NCBI RefSeq assembly: GCF_009730915.1
Contig: NC_052477.1
Coordinates: 29,646,420-29,710,419 of the forward strand
Origin: Dioscorea cayenensis subsp. rotundata
Lineage: Eukaryota > Streptophyta > Magnoliopsida > Dioscoreales > Dioscoreaceae
Length of the DNA stretch: 64,000 nt
Reading direction: 5' to 3'
Positions 1 through 12,800 of this stretch are shown piece after piece. The stretch's first letter is position 1. Every line of letters starts with the position of its first letter. The position numbers and the translations under genes were made by a program. The notes beneath the pieces were generated by a model. That model did no database searches. It had not been told where the DNA came from and saw nothing but the letters and a program-made list of their open reading frames with translations.

Positions 1-241
1 GAAGATGTGGGCCTTTTTTTTTTATTTTTTTATTTTCACCTTCAATTAATATATAAAATTTATAAAAGTATAGAATGATTATTAATTTTTAAAGAACATG
101 AATAAAATGAAAAAAAAAAAGTGAATAATAGTTTTTTTAGAAAATATAATGATTTTGATGAGAGAAATATATAAATAAATAAATAAATAATATTTTTAGG
201 GATACATAATGGCCTATTATTTGTAAGGGCAGTGTGCAACC

Positions 242-301
<60 letters not shown>

Positions 302-1165
302 CCCACTCTCCAAGAGACTTTAAGTATGATTCTGAAAAAGGGTCACTGTACGAAGTTTGTAGTTTTGTCTTTTGAGCCACATACTTTGTTACTTTGTGAA
401 AAAACTTTTGATTTAATTAAAACAAAAAATCAATGCAAGTGATTAATTTAGTAATGCTAAAGAAGTATAAATTTTGCTAGTAAATTATCTTTTAAATGGT
501 ATAATTTAATCTAAGCTTGCAACCAATCCTTAAACTTTCAATTTTACCAAATAATATATATATTTTTCCTAATTTATTGTAATGCATTTCCTCTATTACT
601 TTTATTGTTAACCATTTTATGTTGTAAGCACTACGGGCCTTAGACATGAGCCACTTGTTTAACAAGTCTAGGACCCTTTGGGCTACAACTTTTCTTAGGC
701 CCACCATTAATCTTGATCTATATATATATATATAAAAATCTATTATTTAATAAAAATAGTTAAAATAAATTTGGTTATAATTTCACCAAAGAGCTCATTT
801 TAATAATTTATCATGATCACATATATGGGAAATAAAGTCTTTGACCTACTGGCTCAATAAAATAATATCATTGATACATAGTCAGCATGGCGCAATAAGT
901 GTGTATATATAATATACAATTATACATATACATGTGTATATATATACATAATTATATAGAGAGAGCTTCAATTATCTGCGAATGTTAGCAGAGCATCCGC
1001 ATTTTATAAAAAATAAAAAAGAACACAAAAGAGAAGAGATAGAGAACTAAAAAACATAAGTGGATCAAGGAAGGCAGGACCCATAAAATTACTATCAAAC
1101 GACAACCAAAGATGTTCTTTGACATGTCTAGAGATGAACCCAGAAGATATATGCTTATATATATA
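1..1165. other. AT-rich intergenic DNA, no gene seen
   Basis: This stretch is AT-rich with poly(A/T), (TA)n tracts near 719-735 and 1160, and a long (AAT)n array. The only long open frame is a poly-leucine reading of that array and is not a gene. I see no coding exon, RNA gene or recognisable transposon protein. Confidence 0.7.
243..299. repeat. (AAT)n microsatellite
   Basis: About 19 uninterrupted AAT units. The same triplet recurs near 16231 and 35988, so it is a common microsatellite in this genome. Confidence 0.95.
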
Positions 1166-1412
1166 TAGAGAGAAAAGGTTCTCTGTGGACGTGCATAGAC
1201 GTCCACAGATAACTACAGTAATGTTAAACTGTAGCTGGTTTTAATTTTGTTTTTACTGTGCATCTCATTTTTTACTGTGATAACGGTCTTAAGCACAGTA
1301 ACACTGTTTATTAAATAGTATCCGACCGTTGAATCGAAATTCAACGGTCCAAAGCAACGTTCACAGATTAAAAATCTGTGAACGTGCATAAAAGATCGAT
1401 CCTCATATATAT
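1166..1412. mobile_element. Hairpin-rich small element (MITE-like candidate)
   Basis: This roughly 245-bp block is flanked by (TA)n tracts and contains three near-perfect hairpins: arms 1182-1192/1199-1209, 1324-1334/1339-1349 and 1358-1369/1373-1384. The outer two hairpins share the sequence TCTGTG(G/A)ACGTGCATA as a direct repeat. It has no coding capacity. The size, AT-rich flanks and foldback structure suggest a non-autonomous DNA element, but I cannot define its termini or a target-site duplication with certainty. Confidence 0.5.
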
Positions 1413-1689
1413 ATATATATACCGTTAAGAGAAATCAAGGACGTGTACAGATGTGAAGTGTAATAATAAGATTAATAAGTATCTATGCGAACCTTGTGTG
1501 GATTTTGGATCTTGAGTTATTTTCGAAACAAATATCCTACATAAGAACCTGTGTTAATAGGTCAAAAAAAGCCGTTGGCAGGCATTTATATATATATATA
1601 TATAAGAAATGAGGTGGATAAGCAAATAAATGGTTTATTAATTATAAACAAAAGAAAAAAATAAAAAAAAAACAAGGGCAATGAGGTCA

Positions 1690-1832
1690 TTTGAACACTG
1701 GGCGCGAATTCGAAAGCATTAGAGATCCCGCGCGCGAATTCGATGGTGCTTTCTCTTTTCTCCCACGAATTCCATTCATCAATCGAAGATCTTCGACATT
1801 GATGGAATTCGAGCTCTCATCCCTAATTCCAA
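1690..1832 (+). other. Possible first exon of an untyped transcript
   Basis: A GC-richer island in AT-rich DNA ends in a good donor (CCAAG then GTGAGT at 1833). A short ATG frame starts at 1802 but gives only about a dozen residues before the donor. A candidate acceptor lies near 3520 (TGATGTACAG), followed by a stop within a few codons. This could be a non-coding transcript or a 5'UTR exon. I recognise no product. Confidence 0.25.
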
Positions 1833-4700
1833 GGTGAGTATCTATCATCTTCAAGATGATTGTTTCCAGAATGCATACCAAATGCTTGATTAATTGTTAG
1901 CTTGTAGAATTCTGGCTAGGGTTCTAAGGATCCTTTAATGTTGGTTATTTTCATCGATTTTGATGCTTAGTATCATGATTTGATTACCATTTGTGTTATT
2001 CATCACTGATTCAGATGAAATTGCTAACAAATTCCACTATAAACTTGAAAGTGTTTGTCCTATTGATTCGTTTTGGTTTCTTTGTGAACTATTAGATTTC
2101 TAGTTCGTGTTATGTGTTTGTTAATAGTTTTCAATTCATGAATTCTTGAAATATATGGCTGTTAAATCATTGCTGTAGAAGCACATTCCTCTGATTTGGA
2201 TAATTCTCAAGCTGCAAACAACTGATTTCGTTGTAAATCATGCTCTGTGATGTGGCTTGACTGGTTACTGAGGATTGGAAACTGGTGTAAGTTTGAAATG
2301 TGGGATTAGTAATGCCATGTTTCTGTGAAAAGAACATTTCTTCAAAATTGATCCCACTTGTGATTAGTAGACTTGAGGTTTCGTATTCAATTTTGATTTT
2401 TTCAAAAAGAATCACTGAAAATGAAGATAAGTGTTAGACTGTGTCAATGCAAAAATTTGTTGATTTTACCTTAAAGAGAGTATATTGGAGAACATGTTGA
2501 AGTAGATTGGAAATGAATCCTTTGGGACAAAATAATAGTGTTCTTCAACCACTACCATCCTCCTGATTGATGTCCATGTAATTTTAATGGAAATTTACAT
2601 AGCTATAACTACTGCGGTTCAGGTAGCCTTTCAATTAAAACCTTCCAATTCATGAACAACTCTGATCAATGTGTGATGGTTTGGTAGCAAATTTAATGTT
2701 TCTCATATATGGTAATAGTTGAAGTGACTTGTTGTTCTATTACTGGCCTCCCATGGTTAATTTCAATATCCCTTTAATTTCAAGGCAGTAACTTTAATCT
2801 TTTTTGCTTATGTGTTTATAATTTACCATTTTTCTTCACTAGCTAATGATGGGAAAATGCAGAAATGTAATCTTTGTGTTCATTGAAGTCAATTTTAGTC
2901 TATCACTGTCTATACCTTCTCTAACTTTTGAAATGTTCTGAAAGGTCTCTGCTTTCATGATTCTGTTAGTCAGTACTAGTCACTTTAGGCTCAAATTTTC
3001 ACAAACTTATAATTAGTGAATGCCATAAAGTTCAACTTACGGATTCCCAAAGTTGTTGCACATTGAAACATGCTTGTCCAAACTGAGTGATTTCTGCGTC
3101 ATGTTTACATAAAATTGAAGTTAATGGCAACCTTCTAACCACCTGTTTCTTTGGCTTGTACTAAATGGAGAGATATATACCAGAAGAAACATTAGAGCTT
3201 GCAGATTAAGCATTCATTAATTCTTGAACCTGAAGTTCTCTGGCAATGTGACATAAAGTTATATCTTCTACTTCAAGTGATCACTCTAGTCATTGACTTG
3301 TGTTTGATGACTTGATCCACTGATTAGCCATGGCTGCCGCTGCCTTTTTGTTTTCAATTGAAAGCCATTTTGGTCTTTGCTTGAATGAAAAGGTGACTCT
3401 TTACATATGCACACTTCTTTTTACATGGATTTTTCTAGTTAAAAGAAAGTGATAGATTGTCAATTATTGGATTCAATCAAACTCATCTCAGTTTTACAGT
3501 TTGATCTTATTGATGTACAGGAATGAATTGAGATAGAGATGGCATCAGAACAGTTCTCATGGCACAAGTCACTTGAAAACAAATACTGAGAATTAGTACC
3601 TGATCCTTTCCTTTAGTGAAGTTAGGTGGGATCTCATGAAGGAAAAGTCCTCTGCTGAGATGCAAAACCTGGGTCCACAAACGTCCTACTCGTGCATTGC
3701 ACACAAAGCAAGCATAAAGCCAGTCTGTGCATGAATTATGCACATTTCTTGCCTCTCCATCATTCTGCTAATTTCCCAAGAACAATCTCCGAGTAAGTTT
3801 CTTATTTTTTTATTCATACTTTATTATTATTTTAATCATTTTACTTGTTATAGTGGGTTTATTAATTATAATATAATTATCATTGGTTTAGAAAACCATA
3901 ACTAGAGTAGCCTCTTTTATTTTATAAAAATTAAAAAGCACCACTCTGTCTACGTTTGGTGATTGCATCAAATCACCAAACCGTCATCTTGTGTTAATAA
4001 TAAATAAATAGCTTGAAAGTTTACCGTCACATGCACCGTATTCAACTCACTTGATTAAATTAAAATTTATCTATTTTAAATCTATCTAATTAAAAATATT
4101 TAACTGTGAAATAGGTGTACTACTGTAAACGTAGACATTGTTATTTTCACTCCAACTTCTAAGCTTGCTAGGGGTTGCTCCATCCCAAGTATTTTATTCC
4201 ATTGATTAGTTGATTTTTGTTTGCATCCTTTTATGATTATCAGGTGTCGCTTATCTATTCTTCAACCAATCAAAAATTTCTTTTTTTAACCCTATATAAA
4301 TCTTACATAATTCCAAACTATATTGATCCACAATAACTATATAATACTTTTATTTTGTTTTTATTAATAATCCGAACAAACTTTTCCACCACGCAATCGA
4401 TTCACATTCCACACACTCTATTTATGTTTCAATCATGTATTGAAAAAAAAAAATAAACTATCAATCATTTATCGTAATAAATCAACTACTAATTTTATGA
4501 GTTAGATATTTTAACGGTTCTGATGGCTATAATTTTTCTTTTTTCAAGAAAAGCCATAATGCTTTTTTTTTGTTTTTTTTTGTTAATATAAGTGTGGCAT
4601 ATGTACAAGATATGTTGCTTATTAGAGCAGAGTAGAGCACTAATAATTTATCTACTTTTATTATCACCGACCAGAACTCCGCTCCTTCACCAAGTTTACC
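1833..4700. other. Intergenic or intronic DNA, nothing recognised
   Basis: Moderately AT-rich, without a coding exon I can support. A short block at about 3520-3800 has intermediate GC and an open frame of 78 codons on the minus strand (3743-3507), but that protein matches no family I know. From about 4140 on, this is probably promoter DNA of the lectin kinase. Confidence 0.5.
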
Positions 4701-4713
4701 GTTGCTAAACAAG

Positions 4714-4722
4714 ACACGTGGC
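4714..4722 (+). promoter_or_regulatory. G-box (CACGTGGC core) upstream of the lectin kinase
   Basis: ACACGTGGC lies about 240 bp upstream of the LecRK start codon. G-box/ABRE elements bind bZIP and bHLH factors. Its position fits a proximal promoter, but use is inferred only. Confidence 0.4.
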
Positions 4723-4958
4723 AAACTGTCCCAACGTTTGTCCCCACCTCTTTTTCTTAGTTTTCTTTTCCTTCATAGACCCAAAGTCATCATCCACATC
4801 CTTATGCCTCTATCCCCCCACCACTCCCCCTTTCCATCTAAACAAAGCCTTCTCCATTCCCCACCACCTCCTCCACTTCACCAACCTTCCATCTCTCCTC
4901 CATCCTTCATGGCCTCCTTCTTCTCCTCCTCTTCCATCCTTCTTCTCTAATTCACACT

Positions 4959-7110
4959 ATGCCTTCTTCTCTTCTTCTCCTTCTTCTCTTCATCCACTTC
5001 CTTCTCTTTTCTGAAGCCACTAAGTTTGATTTAACTACACTATCTTTAACAAGCTTAAAGCTCCTCGGTGATGCCCATTTGCACAATGGCACCATTCGCC
5101 TGTCACGTGACTTGCCCGTCCCCAACTCCGGCGCCGGCCGTGCTCTCTTCTCCGATCCCATTCCCCTCCGCCACCCTGTAACTCACCTTCCCCTTCCTTT
5201 CTCCACCTTCTTCTCCTTCTCCATCACTAACCTCAACCCCTCCTCCATCGGTGGCGGCCTTGCCTTTCTCCTCTCCCCTGACGACCACTCTCTCGGCGAC
5301 TCCGGCGCCTTCTTAGGCCTTCTCAACTCCTCTTCCTCTTCCCCTTCCCCTGTTCTTGCTGTTGAATTTGATACTCTTATGGATGTCGAGTTTCATGACA
5401 TCAATGGCAACCACGTCGGCATCGATCTTGGCAGTATGGTCTCCTCTTTGGTCACCGATCTTGACTCCGCCGGCATCGACTTGAAAAGCGGCGATCTTGT
5501 TAACTCTTGGATCGAGTTCGACGACGATGGCGTTCTTCAGGTTTTTGTCTCTTATTCCACTGTTCGCCCTTCCGTCCCTGCTCTCTCCTTCCCTATCGAT
5601 CTCTCCCAGTTCGTCCAGGATTCCATGTTCGTCGGCTTCTCCGCTTCCACCCAAGGCAGCACCGAGATCCACACTATAGAATGGTGGACCTTTTCCTCTT
5701 CATCATCTTCTTCTTCTTCTTCTTCTCAGCCTCCGCCGTCACCTTCGCCGCCGGTGTTTTCTTCCACTCCGAATGTTGCTTCTCCATCACCACCTTCACT
5801 CGCCCCTTCAATGTCAGTCTCCGTTGCCGAGAGTCCAAAGAATGGAACAACGACGACGACTACGACCTCATCATCCTGCCAAAACAACCGCCTTTGCCGC
5901 CAAGGTCCAGCGGCTGTAGCAGGCGTAGCAACGGCCGGCGTCTTCGTGGTTGCCTCTTGCGCCGGCGTCGCCTTCTGGGTCTTCGCACGAAGATCAAAGT
6001 CTTTTCAAGAAATGGGAGAACTTAGCCGCCGCCGCTGAGATCGTCAACGCTCCGAGAGAGTTCAGCTACAAAGAGCTCAGCGCCGCAACCCGCTCATTCG
6101 ACTCCTCCCGCATCATCGGCCACGGCGCCTTCGGCACCGTCTACAAAGGCATCGTCCCTGAAACCGGTGCTCTCATTGCCGTCAAACGCTGCATTCACAA
6201 CGACGCCAATAGTGTTCAAGGCCGCGCTGAGTTCCTCTCCGAGCTCTCCATCATCGCCAGTCTCCGCCACCGGAACCTCGTCCGGCTCCAAGGCTGGTGC
6301 CATGAGAAAGGAGAGATCCTCTTGGTCTATGACTATATGATCCATGGCAGCCTTGATAAAGCTTTGTTTGAAACCAAGTCACCGGCTTTAGGATGGCGGC
6401 ACCGGAAAGAGATCCTCACCGGCGTGGCATCGGCGCTGGCGTACCTCCACCGCGAGTGCGAGCGCCAAGTGATCCACCGAGACGTGAAGTCCAGCAACGT
6501 CATGCTCGACGAGGGATTCCGCGCGCGTCTCGGTGACTTCGGCCTCGCTCGCCAAGTCGAGCACGATAAGTCACCGGATGCCACCGTCACCGCCGGCACA
6601 ATGGGATATCTCGCGCCGGAATACCTCCTCACTGGTCGCGCCACGGAGAAGACGGATGTGTTCAGCTTTGGCGCTCTCGTCCTCGAGGTTGTCTCCGGCC
6701 GAAGGCCGATCGACGGGAACGAAGGCCGGAACTTGGTTGAGTGGGTGTGGCGGCTTCACGGCGAGGGGCGAATAATGGCGGCCGTGGACGAGAGAATGGG
6801 CTGCGAGTTCGATGAAGCGGAGGTGCGGAGGGTGTTGCTCGTCGGACTGGCGTGCTCCAGCCCCGACGCCGTGGCGAGGCCGGCAATGCGCAGCGTCGTT
6901 CAGATGCTTTCCGGCGAAACCGAGCCACCGTTCGTCCCTGGCTCCAAGCCATCCATGAGCTTCAGCTCAAATCACCACCTTCTCCTCAGCTTGCAGGACA
7001 GCGTCTCTGACTACAATGGCTTGCTTTGCCCGCTCTCTTCTTTATCTTCTTCAACCTCTTCTCTTCGGAGCACCGTCGCCGGCGGCGTCTCCGCCGGCGA
7101 CCACTGTTGA
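4959..7110 (+). CDS. LECRK-VIII: L-type lectin-domain receptor kinase, class VIII (one internal +1 frame break)
   Basis: An intronless plasma-membrane receptor kinase. From the N-terminus it has a signal peptide (residues 1-20), a legume-lectin ectodomain (about 22-245; motifs VEFDTLMDVEF and NGNHVGID), a Ser/Pro-rich linker containing a (TCT)n serine run, and a transmembrane helix (about 317-341). The kinase follows, with GHGAFGTVYKG P-loop, VAVKR-type lysine (IAVKR), HRDVKSSN catalytic loop, DFG and APE. Length and motif order match Arabidopsis LecRK-VIII.1/VIII.2. The lectin frame runs into a stop at 6038, while the kinase lies one base ahead. The whole gene is 2152 nt, one more than a multiple of three. 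The extra base is best placed in the TTTT run at 6002-6005, where one fewer T gives a continuous juxtamembrane segment (RRSKSFKKWEN). All kinase motifs are intact, so a consensus error is likelier than a pseudogene. Confidence 0.93.
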
Positions 7111-7772
7111 ATAATAATTTATTAGTACCAAATGTAGATGTATATATACCTTTCTTTTTTTTTTTCTTTTTAGGTTGGATATTTAGTTAGTTAATTAATT
7201 AATTAATTATTATTTTTTCTTATTATTGGCAAATGTCTATCAAATAACATGATATTTATTATTATTTTGAGGAATAAATGAAGTGTTACATTGGATTCTG
7301 GGGAGATGGATTGATGTATTGTTGTATTTGTTGACAAAGAGGGAGAGGGATTATCCATCTTTGAAGCTAAGTGAGTTGGAAATTGATTGTTTAATCAGTC
7401 TAGTGATAATGACACTGCCTCAAAAGTATTTGTCACATGAACTGATGCAGGAATTTTCTGGCTGTTATTGTGGATTCATGAGTGGTATAACGTGTGGTCT
7501 CTGACCTCTTATCACATGCTGCTCTGCTCTGTTCTGTTTGATCAATTAACAATTGAAATAAATTTTCTTTTATTTATTTTATTAGTTTTATTTCAAGACA
7601 TGAAAAGGGAGGTCCACCAGAAAAATAGGCTGTTTTTCCTCTCTGTTACGCCAAAGACGGAATGGTCCTCCCAAAATTGTAAATTTGTTTTCAAGTTTTG
7701 TCCTGGTTTTATCATTTGATGCAATCTTTGTAATGTTTTTGTAATGTTGAAGAGATTGAATGATATTGAGAG
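7111..7772. other. Spacer between the two kinase genes
   Basis: This 660-bp AT-rich spacer holds the 3'UTR of the lectin kinase and the promoter/5'UTR of the PBL26-like gene. I see no additional gene. Confidence 0.7.
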
Positions 7773-9353
7773 ATGAGTTGCTTTTCTTGTTTCTCCTCCA
7801 CAGAGAAGAAGGCATCAAAGTTTGATGCCAGGAAGCAACCCAGTCCTGCTCCAATTTCCAATAGAACCACTGCATTGGCTGCAGAATCAGGTAAGGTATT
7901 GAAATTTATATTCAATTCATCTTAAAATGCAACCCAATTGCCTTTTCTTTCTTTCCCAGAGAAAACAAGAGATAAGTACATTACTGAAACAACAACAGCA
8001 ACTCGGAAAGAAACTGGCAATGGCAATGGGAATGGAAACATTCAGGCACAGACATTTACGTTCAGAGACCTGGCTTCAGCTACAAAAAACTTCCGGCCTG
8101 ATTGCCTGCTTGGCGAAGGAGGATTTGGAAGAGTTTATAAAGGTCGACTTCAAAGCACTGGGCAGGTAAATGAGTCTTGAATTGTTATGCTATCCAATGG
8201 AAGATGCTCCTAATTATTTGATTGTGTATGTCTTCAGCTTGTTGCTGTTAAACAGCTTGACAGAAATGGCTTGCAAGGCAATAGAGAATTTCTTGTTGAG
8301 GTTTTGATGCTCAGTCTTCTGCATCATCCAAACCTTGTTAACCTTATTGGTTATTGTGCTGACGGAGATCAGAGACTATTGGTGTATGAATTTATGGCCA
8401 GGGGATCTCTAGAAGACCATTTGCTTGGTATTTTATCTTATTTTATTTCTGCAGAAATGATTCATGTCTGCAATTTCATAGCTGAGATTTCAACACATTG
8501 TATTGGCAGATATTCCACTGGATCAAAAACCGTTAAACTGGCACACAAGAATGAAAATTGCTCATGGTGCTGCAAAAGGTCTTGAGTATTTGCACGACAA
8601 AGCCAATCCGCCTGTTATATACCGCGATCTTAAATCACCGAATATATTGCTTGACAGAGATTTCAATCCAAAGCTCTCAGATTTCGGTCTTGCTAAGCTC
8701 AGTCCGGTCGGTGATAATGTTCATGTGTCCTCAAGGGTGATGGGAACCTATGGATACTGTGCACCGGAATATGCAAGAACCGGGCAGCTGACTGTAAAAT
8801 CAGATGTTTACAGTTTCGGAGTTGTAATGCTGGAGATAATCACTGGAAGGCGAGCCATTGACACTAGCAGGCCGATGCACGAGCAGAACCTCACAACTTG
8901 GGTGAGATCTCATTTCATTGTACTCACTAATTACAGATTCATCATAGTATTGAAAGTGTTATTTCTTGGTTTCTTCTTGTTTTGTAGGCGCAACCGATGT
9001 TCAAAGACCAGAAGAGATTTCCGGAGCTTGTGGATCCATTGCTGCGAGGAGAGTACCCAGGAAGGGCATTGAATCAAGCAGTAGCTGTGGCTGCAATGTG
9101 CCTACAGGAGGATCCATTGGTGCGGCCGATGATGGCTGATGTTGTTATGGCTCTTAATGTCCTCGCAACTGGATGTGAAGATAATGTTGGAAGATCTTCT
9201 CCTTCATTCCGCCTGTCCCTGCAAAACGAGGAACAAATACAAGAACAACAGATGACAGATTATGACAGTGATGCGGAGCGCAGGCATGCCGTTGCGCAGG
9301 CCATTCGATGGGGTTCCAGTAATTCCAGAAATAGCAAGCATTTGCAGACATGA
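7773..9353 (+). CDS. PBL26: Receptor-like cytoplasmic kinase, RLCK VII (PBL26-like)
   Basis: Five exons: 7773-7890, 7960-8165, 8238-8427, 8510-8901 and 8988-9353, all GT-AG with matching phases, giving 423 residues. The N-terminus [13 protein letters not shown] has no Gly2, so N-myristoylation is unlikely; Cys3 and Cys6 could be S-acylated for membrane attachment. Kinase motifs are [43 protein letters not shown] and YGYCAPEYA. The YRDLK form of the catalytic loop is typical of subfamily VII. The start, the IPLDQ segment and the tail (AVAQAIRWG) most resemble Arabidopsis PBL26; PBL27 is the next candidate. RLCK VII kinases relay signals from pattern-recognition receptors. It lies 0.66 kb downstream of a lectin receptor kinase on the same strand. 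Confidence 0.94.
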
Positions 9354-9830
9354 AGATCATCCTGCAGTCTCTATGTATAAGAGTACATATTTCTGATCCC
9401 TGTTTCAACATTTTGTATAATTTCTTGTCCACGTTGAGTGTAGTATATTATTTTGGAATTTGTCCACAGAATGACAAATTTACAATGAGCTGTGAATATA
9501 AGCTTCCGCATAAAGAACTCATGATACAAATTCAACATATACCAAAACTATCATAGATAATCAAAGAGAACAAATTGCGGCAAAAAAAATCTCAGAATTC
9601 ACTCGAAAGTTCACGATTTTATTCTTGATTGAATTTAGTTATATAAACATAATGAAACATAAATATTACACAGAATAAATCTATTTCCAGAAAGATGGGG
9701 TAAAAAAGATTGATGGAAGGTTCTCTATTGCTTTGTAAATGGACATGATTTTTCATACCCAGGTCAGTATGATGGACGGAAACTTAATGATATGTTTTGT
9801 GAAGCCAGACGGTATGTTTTAGGGTTGTTT

Positions 9831-12800
9831 TTAATCTTGTTTGAAGAGCTCCCGACCAATGATCATCCTTCTGATCTCACTAGTTCCGGCACCTATCTCA
9901 TATAACTTTGCGTCTCTCAATAGTCGCCCGGTTGGGTACTCATTCACATACCCATTGCCCCCGAGACACTGCACTGCCTGCAATGCCATGTATCTCGCTT
10001 AAACAGAATCAAGACTTTAACATAGATATGTAACAGAACCGCAAATGGTAAATAAAGATGAACAATGATGAATTATATAGTTTCTTCATCATCCAGTATC
10101 AATTCGGTTTTACCAATTCTGGAGTCTTTGCCCTAAACTTTGTTTATAGACTACAAAGCTTTGTTCTTTTAAAAATGTACAAAAAAAAATAAACATATAA
10201 AGTTTTCATAATATAAGCAATACCTGAATAGCAACCTGTGTGGCCTTTTCAGCAGAAAAAAGTATAACACCGGCGCAATCCTGCAAAAATTGTTAATCCC
10301 TCAATATAATATCATCATAGCTCATGAGTATACGATAGTGCACCAGCAACGATAAACCATGAGAATCACAGTAGTTCCAGAGGGAGTGTTTACAATCATA
10401 TATCCAGGCAAAATACATCCAGACATGTAAAATAAATAACCTTGAGCACAATACATGTGAGTTTATATCTGGGACATTGGCATTTTTTTAACGCCACATT
10501 ATTACGCCACAAAAAAAATGGATCCATTCATTAACAGTAAATGGTGATGGACATAAAGTAATTTAAGAATACCTTCCGGTCAATTTTTCCATTGTCGCAG
10601 TCCCTAGCAACAGAATACACAAATGCTCTGAAAAGAGAAAATTAAAACAAATCAGTTGATGCTTTTGAGTGAAACCATAGCAAAAAAATGCAAGAAAGCT
10701 TTACCTAGATGATTGCAAAGAAGTGTACATATCGGCTAATTTCCCCTGCAATTAATTTATGGTTCAGAATGGTGCAATACAACTGAAAAAACTTCAAAAG
10801 TAACAATCAGTATGCATAAGTTCTCAGACAAAAATAACAGAGACCTGTATTAACTGGAATTCTCCAATCGGCCGGCCAAACTGTTCCCGCTGCCGAACAT
10901 AAGGAATAACAGCATCAAGGCATGCTTGCATAAGACCAAGAGGGCCGGCGGCCAAAACAAGCCTTTCTAAATCAAGCCCCGACATCATGACATAAACCCC
11001 TGAAATCATTTGTTGACTAGGCTATAATTAAGTTAATTAACTCCATTACAGAAAATAATCATGTATTAGATGAGGATAAGCTTTCTAAAACACCTAGCTA
11101 ACACGATGTATTTGATTGAAAAAATTTGAACGAAAACCCAAGTGAGTGCCAATATAGAGTCCAATGCACGTGCCGAATTGGTATGGCAAAGGAAACATAA
11201 TAGGAAACAGATAATTCTTGGAGAATCTCTATTTTACTTCTAGTTTACAATGAACTCATATAATACAGCAAGAATCATCTTCTTGAGTAACAGCATTCAT
11301 AATCAGGCGGGCAGAAATGATATTTGCATAGGGTCATCTTAAATAAAGGCGTTCGTTAACAAATACCTTTCCCTTCCTCTCCCAAAATGTTCTCATCAGG
11401 TACAAAACAATTTTCAAAAACCAGCTCACATCTGAGACAGTACCATCCACGTTAAAAGAAATTAGGGAGTTAAATTAATTGATAACACCTAAAATACAAG
11501 CTGCAGCAATTTGACTTACGTATCACTTCCACGCATGCCCAATTTGTCCAACTTCTGGGCAGTACTGAACCTGCAAATTGTCTTACAAATTAAGTCATAC
11601 CACTTCAAAAGCCAAAAACAAAGGAGAATGTAGCATGTTTTTGTGTGAATCATGTTCTCAGAAATCAGTAAAGTCACATTATCCTATGTCTGAAAGAGTT
11701 AATATTATTTCACATGGGAGTGATATTAAAATCTTATTTGACACAAAGCCAGATTTTCCAATGATCAATTTCCACACACACACACACACACTAAAAAAAA
11801 AACAAAAACAAAACACAAAAAGAAAAAGAATGACAGACAAAGAAAAGTGCATTATGAATACCCTTGCATCCCTTTCTCGATTATAAACGCAGTGATTCCT
11901 TTTGATCCAGCAGTAATGTCTGTTTTAACATAAACTACCTGTTCAAAAATTGCTTTATCAGTGACAAAGAACAAGGAAAATAATATAATTTAACCAGAAG
12001 CATTCATGATAGAAATACTAGTCTCACTGGCATTATCTTAGTTATAGGTGCTGCACAAATTAACGTAGATACACAGATGAAAATGTTGCTATATAACTAT
12101 ACCATAAAAAGATATGAAAACACCTTCTATCATGATAAATGGTTTGATGATTCGAGTAGACAATGGGATAGGAGCAAATACCAATGTTTGAGCAGTTGGC
12201 CCATTTGTACACCACATCTTGTTACCATTTAGGACATAACCTCCATCAACCCGATCAGCTTTGCATCTCATACTGACAACATCAGACCCGGCTGAAATAA
12301 AAAATGCACAAATGAGAATATAAAAACCCTCTTTCCCCAAAAAAAATCACTCAAGTTTTGCTTGCTTTAGTTTACCATTCGGTTCACTCATTGCCAAAGC
12401 CCCAACATGCTCCCCACTAATTAGCTTCATGTAAAAGCAAGAGAATAATAATTAGCAAAACGAGATCAAATGATCAAAAAAAGGAAAGTTATATCATTAA
12501 GCAATCTTAGAATTATCAAATTTACATCAACAAAGATAAAATATGCCATATGATGATAAACCAAAATCAGAAAAGCAATTACTTTATGAATACAAAGTAA
12601 TGACATCCAATCCAACAAAGAAGTCGCACAAAATAGATTAAGATAATTTTCAAGTGCTGTTAAAGGCGAACCTTTGGTAAATATTTCTGCTTCTGAATAG
12701 GGTTTCCATTTCTCACCTAACGAAAAGACACAATTGTTAGCTCATATAGTAGATAACTGTTACCGTAATCAGATAATATAACTAAGGAACAAGGCCCATT

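Noticed and set aside
60-380. 106-codon minus-strand frame rich in leucine
   Set aside because: It is a reading of the (AAT)n array and flanking AT-rich DNA; no protein character.
5497-6025. Overlapping plus-strand frames inside the lectin kinase
   Set aside because: They are out-of-frame shadows of the LecRK coding sequence.
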